This document shows, piece by piece, positions 1 through 8,333 of a stretch of DNA of 43,416 nt. The notes below the pieces were generated by a model. The model searched no databases. It worked only from the letters and a program-made list of their open reading frames with translations, and was not told the origin of the DNA. The DNA is from Gammaproteobacteria bacterium (lineage in GTDB: Bacteria; Pseudomonadota; Gammaproteobacteria; DSM-16500): contig BMAH01000057.1 in assembly GCA_014132615.1 (NCBI GenBank), positions 1 through 43,416 of the forward strand, written 5' to 3'. The position numbers and the translations under genes were made by a program. Position 1 is the first letter of the stretch. Every line of letters begins with the position of its first letter.

Positions 1-27
1 AGCACGCGGGGATGACGAGGTTGGGCT
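1..27. repeat. Partial copy of a dispersed repeat (cut by window edge)
   Basis: The motif GATGACGAGGTTGG at 11-24, preceded by a GC-rich CGCGGG, is repeated exactly at 17528-17541, where it forms the right arm of an inverted repeat. Only the right part is visible here because the window begins inside it. It lies just beyond the 3' end of the minus-strand gene at 51-1715, as the other copy lies beyond the 3' ends of two convergent genes. Confidence 0.5.
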
Positions 28-50
28 AAACATCTACAGGAATGGCAAAA

Positions 51-1715
51 TTATTTAGATAAATTTGCCCTGATAGTACTAGGTGACCCTGAAGAGGTTG
101 ATAGTCTGGTTTTAACTTCCTGACTAGACCATCTTCCTACTATTCTATCTCTTGAGTTTCGCTTAGCTGCATTAGATAAAGGAGGATGATGTAACTCAAA
201 TTGAATGCATGCACTAGAATCAAAGATGGAATTGTTAGCTAACTTTTGAGAAGTCTCAATCATGTTTTTGACTGTTTGTTTATATACTTGGTTAGCCTGC
301 ACTGTGGGATGGCCATTAATTACGCCTCGCTCTATAAACTCAGGACCATTGTAATAATAAATGAATAATTTGATTGCCGCTGGTAAAAGGGGATTATGCT
401 TATAAAAAGTAGAAAAAACCTTCTCTATAGTGTCTTTAGAATCGTTGATAAGATGAAAAGTAAATTCATCATTAATAATGTGGCTTTCTGGTAAAGAAAA
501 ATAATCATTTTTTTGAAGAATTAAATGATGGATCAAAGCATACATATTAACAATACAACTCTCATCTTTCGCCATTTGCAGCAAATCGTCAATCGAATTT
601 ATTATTAATAAATGATTACGATACTGTTTAACTTCCTCAGTATATTTTTCTAGCGAGCCAGGTTTATTTTTAAATAAGCTATGTTTAAGAAACGAAGCGT
701 TACCATATTTTAGCGTATTGGGATAACGATTTAAAAAAAAATTTACGTGTTCATTTTCCCGTAAAACACCTATTGCTTTACTATGCTCCAAATAAGAAGC
801 AGCCGCTCTAATATCTCTTCTTTCACTTCTAGCTTTTAATAAAGCAGCTCGTAAGCTCTGATCATTTTGCGCTTTTGGATCAAATCCATAAAACCGCAAC
901 GCTTTATCCAAACAAAACTCTGTTTCTTCATTTTCTATGTCTGCCAAAGTAAATTTAATGATAACAATCTCTCTTTGGAGAGCTTTACTAAGCGCATCAC
1001 GCACCATGTACAAATTTAGATAGGACGAAGTGAATCCTTTTGCTGAGTTTAATAAGTCATTAGATAAATCTAAACTTGAATCAATAGCCAACCCAATTTT
1101 ATCCGGGTCATTTGTAAGTATTATTTCCTTAATTTTTTGTATTAATAAATAGTGTGATTTATTAACAACACCAATCATTAAGTGAGGACTAACCTTATCT
1201 AATAATTCAATGGTAGTACGGAAAAATTTAGCATTATAAAGGATAGGAACATTATAAGACTTTGCTTGCTCCTCAAAAAAGACATGGCTATTAATTGTCT
1301 TTTCTATCTTATTTACAATTCTCTTTCTCTCACTTTCAAACTCAACTTTAAACTTGGTATAATTGTTTTTATATAATTCTTTTTTTGATGTTATTTGTTT
1401 TGTAATAGCAGCTATTTTTTCTTTTATTTCTTTTACAAATTTTTTTTCTTTCTTCGTTTTTTTATGGTTTTTTTTTATTTTCTTACGCTCTAACTGTAAA
1501 TCCTTTCTAATTGCTTCCAAAGGATAAATATGACTTTCATAAACTTCCCTTTTTTCTTTACACAATTGATTTTTTTTATGATGCATTTCCTTATAATCTT
1601 CAAGTAAAGCTTTATGAGTTAGCCAGATAGTTAATAGGAGTTCATGCACATTAGGATTATTTAAACAATGTTCTTGACCCAGCACGAATACCGAAATTTG
1701 TCTAGTGCTTTGCAT
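51..1715 (-). CDS. Orphan lysine-rich coiled-coil protein, candidate effector
   Basis: I do not recognise the family. The 554-residue product has no signal peptide or clear membrane span. Residues about 40-140 are very rich in Lys and Glu (for example RKKIKKNHKKTKKEKK near 77-92) and should form a long charged coiled coil. Residues 150-480 look globular and helical, and the last 40 residues are rich in Ser, Thr and Arg. The ATG at 1713-1715 follows a G-rich stretch rather than a classic Shine-Dalgarno. A perfect TATAAT (minus strand, 1738-1743) lies a suitable distance upstream, so it is probably transcribed alone. It sits just downstream of lpxB, outside the usual neighbourhood of that gene. 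Size, coiled coil and orphan character fit secreted effectors of Legionellales, but function is unknown. Confidence 0.75.
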   Translation of the reverse strand: MQSTRQISVFVLGQEHCLNNPNVHELLLTIWLTHKALLEDYKEMHHKKNQLCKEKREVYESHIYPLEAIRKDLQLERKKIKKNHKKTKKEKKFVKEIKEKIAAITKQITSKKELYKNNYTKFKVEFESERKRIVNKIEKTINSHVFFEEQAKSYNVPILYNAKFFRTTIELLDKVSPHLMIGVVNKSHYLLIQKIKEIILTNDPDKIGLAIDSSLDLSNDLLNSAKGFTSSYLNLYMVRDALSKALQREIVIIKFTLADIENEETEFCLDKALRFYGFDPKAQNDQSLRAALLKARSERRDIRAAASYLEHSKAIGVLRENEHVNFFLNRYPNTLKYGNASFLKHSLFKNKPGSLEKYTEEVKQYRNHLLIINSIDDLLQMAKDESCIVNMYALIHHLILQKNDYFSLPESHIINDEFTFHLINDSKDTIEKVFSTFYKHNPLLPAAIKLFIYYYNGPEFIERGVINGHPTVQANQVYKQTVKNMIETSQKLANNSIFDSSACIQFELHHPPLSNAAKRNSRDRIVGRWSSQEVKTRLSTSSGSPSTIRANLSK

Positions 1716-1737
1716 ACCCCGCCCGTTTTTTTAATAG

Positions 1738-1743
1738 ATTATA
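1738..1743 (-). promoter_or_regulatory. Putative -10 box of the 51-1715 gene
   Basis: On the minus strand this is a perfect TATAAT, 22 bases upstream of the ATG at 1715. No good -35 hexamer is present 16-18 bases further up, so the call rests on the -10 box and its position. Confidence 0.4.
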
Positions 1744-1794
1744 GTTATATTTAGAATACGCAGATTATCGTTATTTTATTAGCAACGGCAAGTG

Positions 1795-2943
1795 CTAAGC
1801 TTGACGTTTTTTTTGCGCTATAACATTAGCAATCGCATCAACAGCTGTCTTTGCAGATTGCATACGTAATGACAAATGTAACTGAGTAAATTTTGTCTTT
1901 ATAGTTTGTACTTTTTCTGGATGGTTTAAATAACCTAACAAATAATCAGCAATATTTTCAGGGTTTGCTGCTTCTTGGATTAATTCGGGAACAATTAATT
2001 CATTAGCTAATAAGTTAGGTAAACCTACATATTTCGTTTTAACTAACCATTTAGCTAATAAATATGTGAATGCCGACATGCGATAGGCAATGATCATGGG
2101 TTTTTTATATAGCATGGTTTCTAATGTGGCAGTACCCGAAGTCACAACCACCATATCAGATGCAGCCATGACATCAGGTGAACGGCGAGTGAAAAAAGTT
2201 AAAGGTATTTCAGGTGCAATGCGCTGATAAGCATCATAGAATTCCTGATAACGCTTTTCATTTACATGAGAAGTGATAAAACGCACTTCTTTATTCTGCT
2301 CCCAAACTAATTTCGCGGCTTGCAGAAAAGGCTCAGCCATATATCGAATTTCTTGATTACGACTGCCCGGCAATAAAGCAATATAAACTGCGTTTTCATC
2401 CAAACATAGAGCACGTCTTGCTGCTAATTGATCAGGCTCTAGGGGAATTTGTTCTGCTAAGGGATGCCCAACATAGCGCACTGGCACATGGTGCTGCTCA
2501 TAAAATTGCGCTTCAAACGGCAGCAGCGTCAACATTAAATCGACTGCCTTAGCAATTTTATGGACACGATATTGGCGCCATGCCCATACGCTAGGACTAA
2601 CATAATGCACCACGGGAATACCCGCCTCACGCAATTTCATTTCTAAACCAATATTAAAATCTGGCGCATCTATACCTATAAAAATATCCGGTGGGTTTTT
2701 TAAGAAATGATGGTACAAATCACGGCGCAATTTAAGAAGATCAGGTAAACGCTTCAGAGGTTCTACAAAACCCATGACAGCTAAGCGTTCTATATCAAAT
2801 AAACTATGACAACCTGCGGCTATCATAGCAGGGCCGCCTATGCCGTAAACGGTAACAGTAGGATAACGTTCACGTAATGCATGAATCAATTTAGCGCCTA
2901 ATAAATCACCCGACGCTTCCCCTGCTAATATTCCAACCTTCAA
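1795..2943 (-). CDS. lpxB: Lipid-A-disaccharide synthase LpxB
   Basis: LpxB is a peripheral inner-membrane GT19 glycosyltransferase that joins UDP-2,3-diacylglucosamine and lipid X into the lipid A disaccharide. The 382 residues are full length. Visible family motifs are LAGEASGDLLGA at 6-17, GIDAPDF at 90-96 (with the Asp needed for catalysis in the family), SPSVWAWR at 116-123, GSRNQEI at 193-199 and SGTATLE at 269-275. The start codon is TTG (2941-2943) and overlaps the TGA of lpxA in a TTGA arrangement, implying translational coupling. No other in-frame start fits the family N-terminus. It is the last gene of the lpxD-fabZ-lpxA-lpxB run. Identification is secure. Confidence 0.97.
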   Translation of the reverse strand: MKVGILAGEASGDLLGAKLIHALRERYPTVTVYGIGGPAMIAAGCHSLFDIERLAVMGFVEPLKRLPDLLKLRRDLYHHFLKNPPDIFIGIDAPDFNIGLEMKLREAGIPVVHYVSPSVWAWRQYRVHKIAKAVDLMLTLLPFEAQFYEQHHVPVRYVGHPLAEQIPLEPDQLAARRALCLDENAVYIALLPGSRNQEIRYMAEPFLQAAKLVWEQNKEVRFITSHVNEKRYQEFYDAYQRIAPEIPLTFFTRRSPDVMAASDMVVVTSGTATLETMLYKKPMIIAYRMSAFTYLLAKWLVKTKYVGLPNLLANELIVPELIQEAANPENIADYLLGYLNHPEKVQTIKTKFTQLHLSLRMQSAKTAVDAIANVIAQKKRQA

Positions 2944-3704
2944 CGCACAATTCCAGCATTGGAAAGCGAAATAAACTGTGCCATTTGGCTCACTTCAGGG
3001 CAGCTTACTTTTTGCAATTCTTCTAGTGCTTGAGGCACAGTTAAGCTATTTCGATAAATAACTTTGTAAGCTCTGCGTAATTGCAAAATCGTATCGTCGC
3101 TAAATCCGCGGCGTTGTAAACCCACGGTATTTAAGCCAAATGGTTTAGCATAATAGCCCGATACTTTTACAAATGGAGGAACATCTTTAATGACAACAGA
3201 ATTGGTTGCAATAAAACTATGCGAGCCAATTCGGCAAAATTGAAATACGCCGGAAAAGCCGCCTAAGGTAATGTAATCTTCTAAAATAACATGGCCTGCT
3301 AATGAAGCATTGTTAGCAAAAATATTATGATTACCAATCACGCAATCATGCGCAATATGAACATAGGCCATAAAAAGATTATCGTTACCAATACGTGTCA
3401 TGGAGTTATCTTGGGCGGTACCACGGTTAATAGTACAAAATTCACGAACTATATTGCGGTCACCCATTTCTAAAAAGGTTTCTTCGCCTTTGAATTTTAA
3501 ATCTTGAGGCGCTTCACCAACTGAAGAGAATTGATAAATTTTATTGTGAGCACCAATACGGCAAGGGCCTTGAATAACCACGTGAGGGCCTATCCAAGTT
3601 CCTTCTCCTATTTCTACATTAGGACCAATCACAGAATAAGGACCGATGTGCACATCGTTAGCAATCTTAGCAGATGGATCTATTATCGCTGTATTATGAA
3701 TCAC
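2940..3704 (-). CDS. lpxA: UDP-GlcNAc acyltransferase LpxA
   Basis: LpxA performs the first step of lipid A synthesis, moving a 3-hydroxyacyl chain from acyl-carrier protein to the 3-OH of UDP-GlcNAc in the cytosol. The 254-residue protein shows the left-handed parallel beta-helix hexapeptide repeats through residues 1-185, the catalytic region VHIAHDC with His119 (His125 in E. coli), and the family segment PFGLNTVGLQRRGF near 190-203. It is slightly shorter than the usual 260 or so residues. The start is GTG at 3702-3704 behind AGAGGTTAG. Its stop overlaps the TTG start of lpxB, and fabZ ends 24 bases upstream. Confidence 0.97.
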   Translation of the reverse strand: MIHNTAIIDPSAKIANDVHIGPYSVIGPNVEIGEGTWIGPHVVIQGPCRIGAHNKIYQFSSVGEAPQDLKFKGEETFLEMGDRNIVREFCTINRGTAQDNSMTRIGNDNLFMAYVHIAHDCVIGNHNIFANNASLAGHVILEDYITLGGFSGVFQFCRIGSHSFIATNSVVIKDVPPFVKVSGYYAKPFGLNTVGLQRRGFSDDTILQLRRAYKVIYRNSLTVPQALEELQKVSCPEVSQMAQFISLSNAGIVR

Positions 3705-3728
3705 AACTAACCTCTTTCACCTGTATTT

Positions 3729-4181
3729 TTATGCCTGATCCTTAGGAGAGGCACTCATAAATTCAGCTTGGCAAGCAAGTTCATCGCCTACATAAGCAAA
3801 ACCTTCAAATTTCCATATGTCACGTTTAGAACGTATCACATTCACTTCCAAACGCAATTGGTCGCCTGGTTTAACAACGCGCCTAAAACGGGCGTTATCG
3901 ATACCTGCAAAATAATATAACCTACCATTATCAGGCGAAGTATTGGTGGTTTTATAGGCTAAAACGCCACCTGCTTGCGCCATGGCTTCAAGCATTAATA
4001 CCCCGGGCATGACTGGCGCGTCAGGGAAATGGCCTGTAAAGAAAGGCTCATTCATAGACACGTTCTTAAGCGCAACAATAGACTTTCCTAACTCCATAGA
4101 AATGATGCGGTCTATCAATAAGAAAGGGTAACGATGAGGCAAGTTCTTTAAAATTTCATCTATCCCCATGATATAATTCAT
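3729..4181 (-). CDS. fabZ: 3-hydroxyacyl-ACP dehydratase FabZ
   Basis: FabZ dehydrates 3-hydroxyacyl-ACP in type II fatty-acid synthesis and so competes with LpxA and LpxD for the same hydroxyacyl-ACP pool, which explains its place in the lpx cluster. The 150-residue hot-dog protein has [10 protein letters not shown] at 16-25 and [11 protein letters not shown] at 50-60; His51 and Glu65 are the expected catalytic pair. The ATG at 4179-4181 overlaps the lpxD stop by one base (TAATG) and is preceded by GAGAGAG. A second ATG four codons later, at 4169, is a possible alternative start. Confidence 0.97.
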   Translation of the reverse strand: MNYIMGIDEILKNLPHRYPFLLIDRIISMELGKSIVALKNVSMNEPFFTGHFPDAPVMPGVLMLEAMAQAGGVLAYKTTNTSPDNGRLYYFAGIDNARFRRVVKPGDQLRLEVNVIRSKRDIWKFEGFAYVGDELACQAEFMSASPKDQA

Positions 4182-5236
4182 TATTTCACTCTCTCTGTTA
4201 ACTCTTTCAAACGGGATTCCAAGGATTTGACTCTGTCCATTAAATTGCCTAAGCGGTTGAATCTAGCATTATTTTTTCTAAATTCTTCATTTGGTACTAC
4301 ACCTACAACCCCTGAAGAATAAAGACCAGGCTGTAAGATTGATTTAGTCACTGCGCTCATGCCAGTCAGCATGACGCCATCTGTTATCGTTATATGGCCG
4401 TTAATGCAGCTGCCGCCGCCTATCATACAATTTTTCCCAATGACTGTGCTACCCGCAACGCCCGTACAACCAGCCATAATAGTATTAGCACCAATCCGCA
4501 CATTATGGCCAATTTGCATCAAATTGTCCATTTTAACACCATTCTCTATGATGGTATCTTCTACTGCCCCACGGTCTATGGTGGTATTTGCGCCTATATC
4601 CACATCATCACCTATGGTGACACTGCCTAATTGAGGCACCTTATGCCAAGCGCCCTTATTATTCGCAAAACCAAAGCCATCTGCCCCTATCACAACACCG
4701 CTTGCTATGCGAACGCGTTTGCCAATTTTGACTTTGTGATAAAGGGTAACGTGCGCATCCAACCGTGAATCAGCTTCAATCACTGTACCATCGCCAATGA
4801 AACAACCTGGACCTATATAAACATTTTCAGCGATTTTAACTTCTTTACCTATCACGCAATAGGGACTGATAGTGACGCTTGCATGAATATCGCAGTCTTC
4901 GCCTAACACTGCACTGGGGTGAATACCGGGTGTAGGGGCTTTTACTTGTTCAGAAAAGAAAGCCGCAATTTGAGCGTAAGTATAATAAGGATTTGGGCTA
5001 ATGATCGCATTAACTGGGCAATCTAGCGCCTCTTCTTCTTTTAAAATAACTGCTGATGCGGCCGTCGTTTCCAAATATTTTTTATAAAGAGGATTAGTTA
5101 AAAAGGTAATTTGTCCAACTTGTGCTTGTTGTATAGGCCCAATACCTGTGATGATGCATTGCGGATCACCCTTTAATTTTACATCTAATCCTTGGATCAA
5201 TTCGCTTAAAGTATATTTTTTGTGATTTGCTTGCAT
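4181..5236 (-). CDS. lpxD: UDP-3-O-(3-hydroxyacyl)glucosamine N-acyltransferase LpxD
   Basis: LpxD adds the N-linked hydroxyacyl chain in the third step of lipid A synthesis. The product has the N-terminal uridine-binding domain ([13 protein letters not shown], then GQITFLTNP), a long hexapeptide-repeat beta-helix including the [10 protein letters not shown] segment with the likely catalytic His, and a C-terminal coiled segment ([18 protein letters not shown]). I place the start at the ATG 5234-5236, giving 351 residues and the usual N-terminus. A longer reading from a GTG at 5272 would begin inside a terminator hairpin. The Shine-Dalgarno is weak. The stop overlaps fabZ by one base. Confidence 0.95.
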   Translation of the reverse strand: MQANHKKYTLSELIQGLDVKLKGDPQCIITGIGPIQQAQVGQITFLTNPLYKKYLETTAASAVILKEEEALDCPVNAIISPNPYYTYAQIAAFFSEQVKAPTPGIHPSAVLGEDCDIHASVTISPYCVIGKEVKIAENVYIGPGCFIGDGTVIEADSRLDAHVTLYHKVKIGKRVRIASGVVIGADGFGFANNKGAWHKVPQLGSVTIGDDVDIGANTTIDRGAVEDTIIENGVKMDNLMQIGHNVRIGANTIMAGCTGVAGSTVIGKNCMIGGGSCINGHITITDGVMLTGMSAVTKSILQPGLYSSGVVGVVPNEEFRKNNARFNRLGNLMDRVKSLESRLKELTERVK

Positions 5237-5252
5237 AGAGTTTATCTGTAAT

Positions 5253-5287
5253 AAAAAAACAAATCTCTCCACTGGGGAGAGATTTGT
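5253..5287 (-). terminator. Intrinsic terminator between skp and lpxD
   Basis: On the minus strand a perfect 12-bp stem (5276-5287 pairing with 5259-5270, arms ACAAATCTCTCC and its complement) with a 5-base loop is followed by a run of six or more U (5253-5258). It lies 23 bases after the skp stop codon and ends 16 bases before the lpxD ATG, so it should stop or attenuate transcription inside the bam-skp-lpx cluster. Confidence 0.85.
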
Positions 5288-5310
5288 AAGGTTTAAAAAC
5301 TAAAATAAGT

Positions 5311-5832
5311 TTAGCTCTTGCTATTAAATTCTTTGCTAACTTGCGCGGTAATGTCATTACCATCGGAAGCAAAAATAACAGCTTGTGAATCCATCACTAA
5401 AGTATAACCTTGTGCTTTAGCAATTTTAGACACGATACCATTTAAGTCGCCTAAGATACCTTGCATTACTCGGTTTTGTTCTTTTTGTAAGTCTTGTTGA
5501 TAAGCAACTACTTTTTGTACTAATGCAGCCCTGTCATCAGCAATTTTCTTTTGATTTGCATCTCTATCTTTTTGGCTCATGGTTGGTGATTCTTTTTTGA
5601 ATTTATCTAATTCATCTTGTAATGTTTTTTGTTCATCACCAATTTTGGTTTGACGTGCTTTGAATTGATTTTCTAATTTTTTGCTAAGATCAGCAACGCG
5701 TGGAGATTGTTGTAATACTTGTTGTACATTTACAACAGCCACTTTCATTGCATCAGCAGCATATGCTACTTGCATACCGGCAGCCAATAATATCGCACTT
5801 GCTAAAATACCCGCTTTTTTTACGATCTTCAT
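5311..5832 (-). CDS. skp: Periplasmic chaperone Skp (OmpH)
   Basis: Skp is a trimeric jellyfish-shaped periplasmic chaperone that carries unfolded outer-membrane proteins to the BAM complex. The start is the ATG at 5830-5832, with GGAG eight bases upstream, giving 173 residues; a TTG 12 bases further up would overlap that Shine-Dalgarno. A signal peptide ends in AYA about residue 25. The mature part has the typical KVAVVNVQQVLQQSP start, a Lys/Gln/Asp-rich central coiled-coil tentacle, and a C-terminal AQGYTLVMDSQAVIFASDG strand closing the head. It lies downstream of bamA as in most gammaproteobacteria, and the strong terminator behind it separates it from lpxD. Confidence 0.95.
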   Translation of the reverse strand: MKIVKKAGILASAILLAAGMQVAYAADAMKVAVVNVQQVLQQSPRVADLSKKLENQFKARQTKIGDEQKTLQDELDKFKKESPTMSQKDRDANQKKIADDRAALVQKVVAYQQDLQKEQNRVMQGILGDLNGIVSKIAKAQGYTLVMDSQAVIFASDGNDITAQVSKEFNSKS

Positions 5833-5926
5833 GATTATCTCCAAAATAAAAATGTAAAGTTTGTTTTCCCTAAATTACATTGCCAGTTCATGCTAAGCCT
5901 TAGTGGCCTACATGATGCCATGTTTA

Positions 5927-8248
5927 TCAGAAATTAGCACCTATAGCAAACTGGAATGGTTCACGTTTATCGCCTGGACGTCTATTAAGAGGTTGAGCCA
6001 CGCTAAGCTTGATAGGACCCATAGGGGTTAACCAATCTGCCTCTAGACCCATAGCATAACGAATAGGACCAGACATGGTACTTTGGCCACCGTAATTACG
6101 ATTATCCAAAGAGGTATAAACGTTACCTGCATCTAAAAATACACTTGTACGCAAACTATCTGATAAATAATTTGGGAATATGAGGTTAACACTCGCATTA
6201 GCCAACATGTTGCCGCCGAATGCTTCTCCATTAGAGTCTTTAGGCCCTAATGTCCAAGTTTGATAACCACGAACAGTATCAATACCACCTGCATAAAAGT
6301 TTTTAAAGAAAGGATAGTCAGTAATGCCGTGTAAACCATTACCGTAAGCAAAATTTGCTGTGCCTAGTAAAATAAAGCTATTGGTACTTTCTAATGGCTG
6401 ATACCAACGACCTAAATAATTGACGGTATAAAAAGTCAGTGAGTTTTTATCTAAAGGTGCATAACCATCAAAGAATAAGGTTTGGAAAACGCCCCGCGTT
6501 GGGAATATAGCTCTATCACGACTATCACGAGAGTAACCTAATTTAAAATCAGCTTCTTGGAAATGGCGGCCGTGACGTTGAACAAACGTAGTAATTTGAT
6601 TGGATAAATTACTTCTTAAGTTAAGTAAAATATTTTCATAATTTAATCCAGCATAAAGTCGGCTAATCACCCCTTCATCTTGACCAAGTGGTATACCATA
6701 TAAAACACCTAAATTATATTGGTTAGTAGTATACCCTTTAGTGACACCATTATTTTTACCGGGGTTAATTCTAGATACTAAAAAGTTAAAACTACGGCTT
6801 ACCCCATCTGGCGTATAGTAAGGATCGGTATAATCCATACTGTAGGATTGCTCTACTTTACTACGCTGCAAGTTAATGCCTAATGTATTACCCGTACCAA
6901 AGAAATTCTTTTGGTTTAATCCTGCGCCGATTAATGGACCGTAAAGTGGAGAATAACCAATTTTTAACGAAGCTTGGGCAGAATTATCTTCTTTTACTTT
7001 ATAATTCACATCCACTTGATCTTCTTTACCTTCAACAGGCCTAACGGACATATCTGCTTCTTTGATATAAGGCAGCAAAAGTAAATTACGCTTAGATTCT
7101 TCTAACTTAGCAGAGGAAGCAGGTGCTGCTTCCATTTGTTGAATTTCGCGACGTAAAACGACATCGTTAGTACGGTTATTTTCTGAGAAAGTAACATGTC
7201 TTACGTAAGCTCTATGACCAGGATCGATATTAAAATTTAAACTGACTTGTTTAGTTTTATCATTGATTTTAGGTGTCAAGTTAATACGAGTGTAGATATA
7301 ACCCTTATTACCCAAATATTCATTAATATTTTTTTCACTTTCTATTACTTTCTTGCGTGAAAACACATCACCAGGTTTTATATCTATGCGCTTAATTAAT
7401 TCTTCACGCGGCACCACGGATTTACCGGTAATAGTAAAATCTTTAACCGTATAAACATCGCCTTCATTCACTACGATGGTGATATACACCGCTTTTCTAT
7501 CAGGCGTCACTTCAGCTTGGGCTGCTTTTACTTCCACACGCACATAGCCATTATCTAAATAAAAATTACGTAATGCTTCTGTGCTTGCTTCTAACCTTTC
7601 TTCAGAATAACGGTCATTTTGTGTAATAAAAGTAAATAAGCCAGGCGTGGTAATATCCATTTGCTTAAGCAGCGTGCTTTCATCAAAGGCTTTATTGCCG
7701 ATAATAGAAATACGGCGAATTTTGGCAACTAGACCTTCTGAAATATTAATCTTTACCAACACACGATTACGCGACATAGGGGAGGTTGTTACATCCACGC
7801 GCGCATTATAACGACCTAATTGATAGTATTGCGCTAATAAACTTTGGCGAATTCTCTCAATAGTAGCAGGATTGTAAACACGGCCTTCTGCAATATCCAC
7901 GGAACGCATCACGGACGTTAATTTATCGGTAGGAATAACAGAGTTACCGGAAATTTTTAATTGGCCTATAACAGGTCGCTCTACAACGCGAATAACTAAG
8001 GTGTTGCCTTCACGTGATAAAGTAATATGATCAAAAAAGCCTGTTTTATAGAGAGCTTTAACTGCTGCTGCAGTATCTGATGCATGCAAGGTTTGGCCGC
8101 GTTTTATCGGTAAATAACTTTCAACCGTCGCAGGCGTAATGCCTTGCAAACCTTGAACTTCAATTTTTTTCACCACAAAGGTATCTTGCGCCCAAACATT
8201 CCCTGCGGCTAACTGAAAAAGTAATGCTAAATATGCTATTTTTTTCAT
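5927..8248 (-). CDS. bamA: Outer-membrane assembly factor BamA
   Basis: BamA is the essential Omp85 insertase of the outer membrane. From the ATG at 8246-8248 it is 773 residues: signal peptide MKKIAYLALLFQLAAGNVWA, five POTRA domains (about 22-420) and a C-terminal 16-strand barrel. The barrel carries the VRGY version of the Omp85 loop-6 VRGF motif at 659-662, and the protein ends in Phe as outer-membrane proteins do. An upstream in-frame extension of 22 codons lacks a signal-like start and is rejected, although the chosen ATG has only a weak Shine-Dalgarno. Directly upstream is cdsA; the dxr and rseP genes that usually separate the two are absent. Confidence 0.97.
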   Translation of the reverse strand: MKKIAYLALLFQLAAGNVWAQDTFVVKKIEVQGLQGITPATVESYLPIKRGQTLHASDTAAAVKALYKTGFFDHITLSREGNTLVIRVVERPVIGQLKISGNSVIPTDKLTSVMRSVDIAEGRVYNPATIERIRQSLLAQYYQLGRYNARVDVTTSPMSRNRVLVKINISEGLVAKIRRISIIGNKAFDESTLLKQMDITTPGLFTFITQNDRYSEERLEASTEALRNFYLDNGYVRVEVKAAQAEVTPDRKAVYITIVVNEGDVYTVKDFTITGKSVVPREELIKRIDIKPGDVFSRKKVIESEKNINEYLGNKGYIYTRINLTPKINDKTKQVSLNFNIDPGHRAYVRHVTFSENNRTNDVVLRREIQQMEAAPASSAKLEESKRNLLLLPYIKEADMSVRPVEGKEDQVDVNYKVKEDNSAQASLKIGYSPLYGPLIGAGLNQKNFFGTGNTLGINLQRSKVEQSYSMDYTDPYYTPDGVSRSFNFLVSRINPGKNNGVTKGYTTNQYNLGVLYGIPLGQDEGVISRLYAGLNYENILLNLRSNLSNQITTFVQRHGRHFQEADFKLGYSRDSRDRAIFPTRGVFQTLFFDGYAPLDKNSLTFYTVNYLGRWYQPLESTNSFILLGTANFAYGNGLHGITDYPFFKNFYAGGIDTVRGYQTWTLGPKDSNGEAFGGNMLANASVNLIFPNYLSDSLRTSVFLDAGNVYTSLDNRNYGGQSTMSGPIRYAMGLEADWLTPMGPIKLSVAQPLNRRPGDKREPFQFAIGANF

Positions 8249-8333
8249 TGTATTTATTTTTATGCAATCATTGCCAATAGTGGAGCTGCCAATTATCTTG
8301 AGTTTTCCACTCAAAAGCTAGGTATTTTTCATC

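Noticed and set aside
150..1400. RhoGAP or RGS-type domain in the 554-residue orphan
   Set aside because: A few hydrophobic patterns are suggestive, but no arginine finger or diagnostic motif can be seen, so no domain is claimed.
1780..1798. Terminator at the 3' end of lpxB (TTAGCA/TGCTAA)
   Set aside because: Six-base stem overlapping the stop codon and followed by AAAATAACG rather than a U-run.
4359..4634. Plus-strand open frames inside lpxD
   Set aside because: They are antisense shadows of a conserved gene with hexapeptide periodicity; no start signals or family match.
5237..5272. N-terminal extension of lpxD from a GTG at 5272
   Set aside because: The GTG lies inside the skp terminator hairpin, and the extra residues have no counterpart in LpxD proteins; the ATG at 5236 gives the family N-terminus.
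8249..8314. 22-codon extension of bamA
   Set aside because: It would bury the signal peptide that begins at the ATG 8248.
8298..8314. Terminator between cdsA and bamA (TTGAGT/ACTCAA)
   Set aside because: Only a 6-bp AT-rich stem with no U-run after it on the minus strand.
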